DNA from: Candidatus Glassiibacteriota bacterium
GTDB taxonomy: Bacteria > Gemmatimonadota > Glassbacteria > GWA2-58-10
Reading direction: 5' to 3'
NCBI GenBank assembly: GCA_016934095.1
Contig: JAFGTO010000525.1
Location: 1 to 6,948 of the forward strand
Length of the DNA: 6,948 nucleotides
The notes under the pieces are model-generated. The model did no database searches. It saw nothing but the letters and a program-made list of their open reading frames with translations, and was not told the DNA's origin. Below are positions 6,305-6,948 of this stretch, in pieces. Both the position numbers and the translations under genes were made by a program. The first letter of the stretch is position 1. Each line of letters starts with the position of its first letter.

Positions 6305-6351
6305 CGGGGGAAAGGGAAAAAACTTTTGCAAAAGTTTTTCCCTTTCCCCCG
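6305..6351. repeat. Near-perfect 47-bp palindrome (long hairpin-forming element)
   Basis: Arms of about 22-23 bp meet at the centre TTTTGCAAAA (6324-6333) with no spacer. The outer parts are GGGGGAAAGGG (6306-6316) against CCCTTTCCCCC (6340-6350), and the inner parts A5-C-T4-G against C-A4-G-T5. The only flaw is one extra A at 6317. The outermost pair is C6305-G6351. On RNA from either strand it would fold into a very stable hairpin. It could act as a transcript-end or stabilising structure for the RACo-type gene upstream, or be a dispersed extragenic palindrome; a canonical terminator U-run does not follow the stem. Confidence 0.75.
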
Positions 6352-6558
6352 GTCCCTCTTTCCCTTTTTCAGAAACCTTTACCAGGTAAGACATTGGCGA
6401 AAACAAGGCTTCGATATGCCCGCCAAGCGGCGAAAGGGTAAATATTACTTTACGGTTTGGGGGAAATTTCAAATCCCGAAAGACGGTGTCGTGGCTCATT
6501 CCCCCGGTATTACTCTGTTTGCCGGGATTATTGACGCACTTAACCAGTACTGATATCA

Positions 6559-6588
6559 ATTATCGATTCAAAAGGAAATAAATTTCAA
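6559..6588 (-). promoter_or_regulatory. Possible promoter for the methyltransferase gene
   Basis: On the minus strand, TTGAAA (complement of 6583-6588; 5 of 6 matches to TTGACA) is followed by an 18-bp spacer and GATAAT (complement of 6559-6564; 5 of 6 matches to TATAAT). Transcription would start near 6552, leaving a leader of about 345 bases before the methyltransferase ATG that contains the palindrome. The surroundings are AT-rich, which makes chance matches more likely. Confidence 0.4.
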
Positions 6589-6624
6589 ACAATCATTTTT
6601 AGTGCCGGTTACGGGCATTTACGA

Positions 6625-6948
6625 TCAGGGAAAAAACATCGCCTCGGCGAAGCGGTCCTGCCAGTCGGGCTGCACCGCCAGCTCGATAAACTCCATGCGC
6701 CCGGCAATGGAGCAGGCGCGCTTCAGCTCCGCCCCGGAGACCAGGGCCGCGCGCGCTCCCACCCCGGCCGCGTTGCCGATACTGTGGATGCGCTCGAGCG
6801 GCACCCCCCGGACCAGGCCCACACCCACTGCGCTGGCCGGGTGAAGGAAGTTGCCGAATGCGCCGGTCAGCAGCACCCGCTCCACCTGTTCCGGGCTTTT
6901 ACCCGCCAGGTCGAGCATGATCCGGATGCCGGAGGAGATCGCCCCTGC
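6625..6948 (-). CDS. RACo-type corrinoid activator (DUF4445/ASKHA ATPase), 3' end only (partial)
   Basis: The last 107 codons lie in the window and the frame stays open to base 6948, so the start is outside. The fragment shows the C-terminal signature of reductive activators of corrinoid proteins. These include an RVLLTGAFGNFLHP segment with the GAFG loop, IHSIGNAAGVGARAAL, and the closing VQPDWQDRFAEAMFFP, close to the family's usual xDxxFQxxFxxAMxFP ending. Such proteins usually have an N-terminal 2Fe-2S domain and an ASKHA ATPase domain, and use ATP to reduce inactive Co(II) corrinoid to Co(I). The 2Fe-2S part is not visible here, so that is expectation from the family. The stop TGA is at 6627-6625. 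It is on the same strand as the methyltransferase gene, 418 bp upstream of it. The internal ATG at 6918 is not the start, because conserved sequence continues upstream of it. Confidence 0.88.
   Translation of the reverse strand, partial: AGAISSGIRIMLDLAGKSPEQVERVLLTGAFGNFLHPASAVGVGLVRGVPLERIHSIGNAAGVGARAALVSGAELKRACSIAGRMEFIELAVQPDWQDRFAEAMFFP

Larger units (their letters stand above)
6207..6624. other. 418-bp AT-richer spacer between RACo-type gene and methyltransferase gene
   Basis: This stretch is clearly lower in GC than the flanking genes and has no gene I can support. It holds a promoter-like sequence (6559-6588), a long palindrome (6305-6351) and a 36-bp pyrimidine tract (6335-6370). 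Open frames of 86-97 codons exist on both strands (plus 6260-6553, minus 6299-6559 from a TTG). Both run straight through the palindrome, match no family I recognise and lack a good ribosome site. The last part of the plus-strand frame (from the ATG at 6416) is lysine- and arginine-rich at its start, but I cannot assign it. The stretch could be a remnant of an inserted repeat. Confidence 0.5.

Noticed and set aside
6299..6559. 86-codon minus-strand open frame starting at TTG
   Set aside because: It has a weak start, reads through the palindrome into a Pro/Phe tail, and matches no known family; reported only as an unassigned segment.

Overview
This window comes from a GC-rich (about 60-65% by eye) bacterium that is almost certainly a strict or facultative anaerobe. 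The evidence is oxygen-sensitive, ferredoxin-linked 2-oxoacid oxidation together with folate/corrinoid methyl-transfer proteins. I cannot name the lineage from sequence alone. Every gene I can support lies on the minus strand, so transcription runs from high to low coordinates.

Right-hand part (6948 down to 5403). The window opens inside the 3' end of a gene for a RACo-type ATP-dependent corrinoid activator (DUF4445/ASKHA). A 418-bp AT-richer spacer follows (6207-6624). It holds a promoter-like sequence, a near-perfect 22-bp-arm palindrome and a long polypurine/polypyrimidine tract. Next is a complete methyltetrahydrofolate:corrinoid methyltransferase-like gene (5403-6206). The two genes point to methyl transfer through a corrinoid protein, but the corrinoid protein itself is not in view.

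Middle (5145-5402). This short intergenic region has a GC-rich hairpin just after the methyltransferase stop. It also has a well-formed sigma70-type promoter (TTGACA, 17-bp spacer, TATCGT). A perfect 8+8-bp inverted repeat sits over the predicted transcription start and runs to the ribosome-binding site, which looks like an operator.

Left-hand part (5144 down to 1). This is one tightly packed operon: a TrmB-family regulator, phosphate butyryltransferase (ptb), butyrate kinase (buk), a 2[4Fe-4S] ferredoxin subunit, and the alpha (VorB), beta and (partial) gamma subunits of a 2-oxoacid:ferredoxin oxidoreductase of the 2-ketoisovalerate type. Together they would convert branched-chain 2-oxoacids to acyl-CoA and reduced ferredoxin. 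Ptb would then make the acyl-phosphate, and Buk the free branched-chain acid plus ATP. This is a complete fermentative module for valine, leucine and isoleucine, headed by its own probable regulator. Reading the regulator as autoregulatory and the substrate as branched-chain is inference; the enzyme families are clear.

I see no RNA gene, CRISPR array, transposase or phage gene. Several long plus-strand open frames are antisense shadows of the minus-strand genes, as expected at this GC content.
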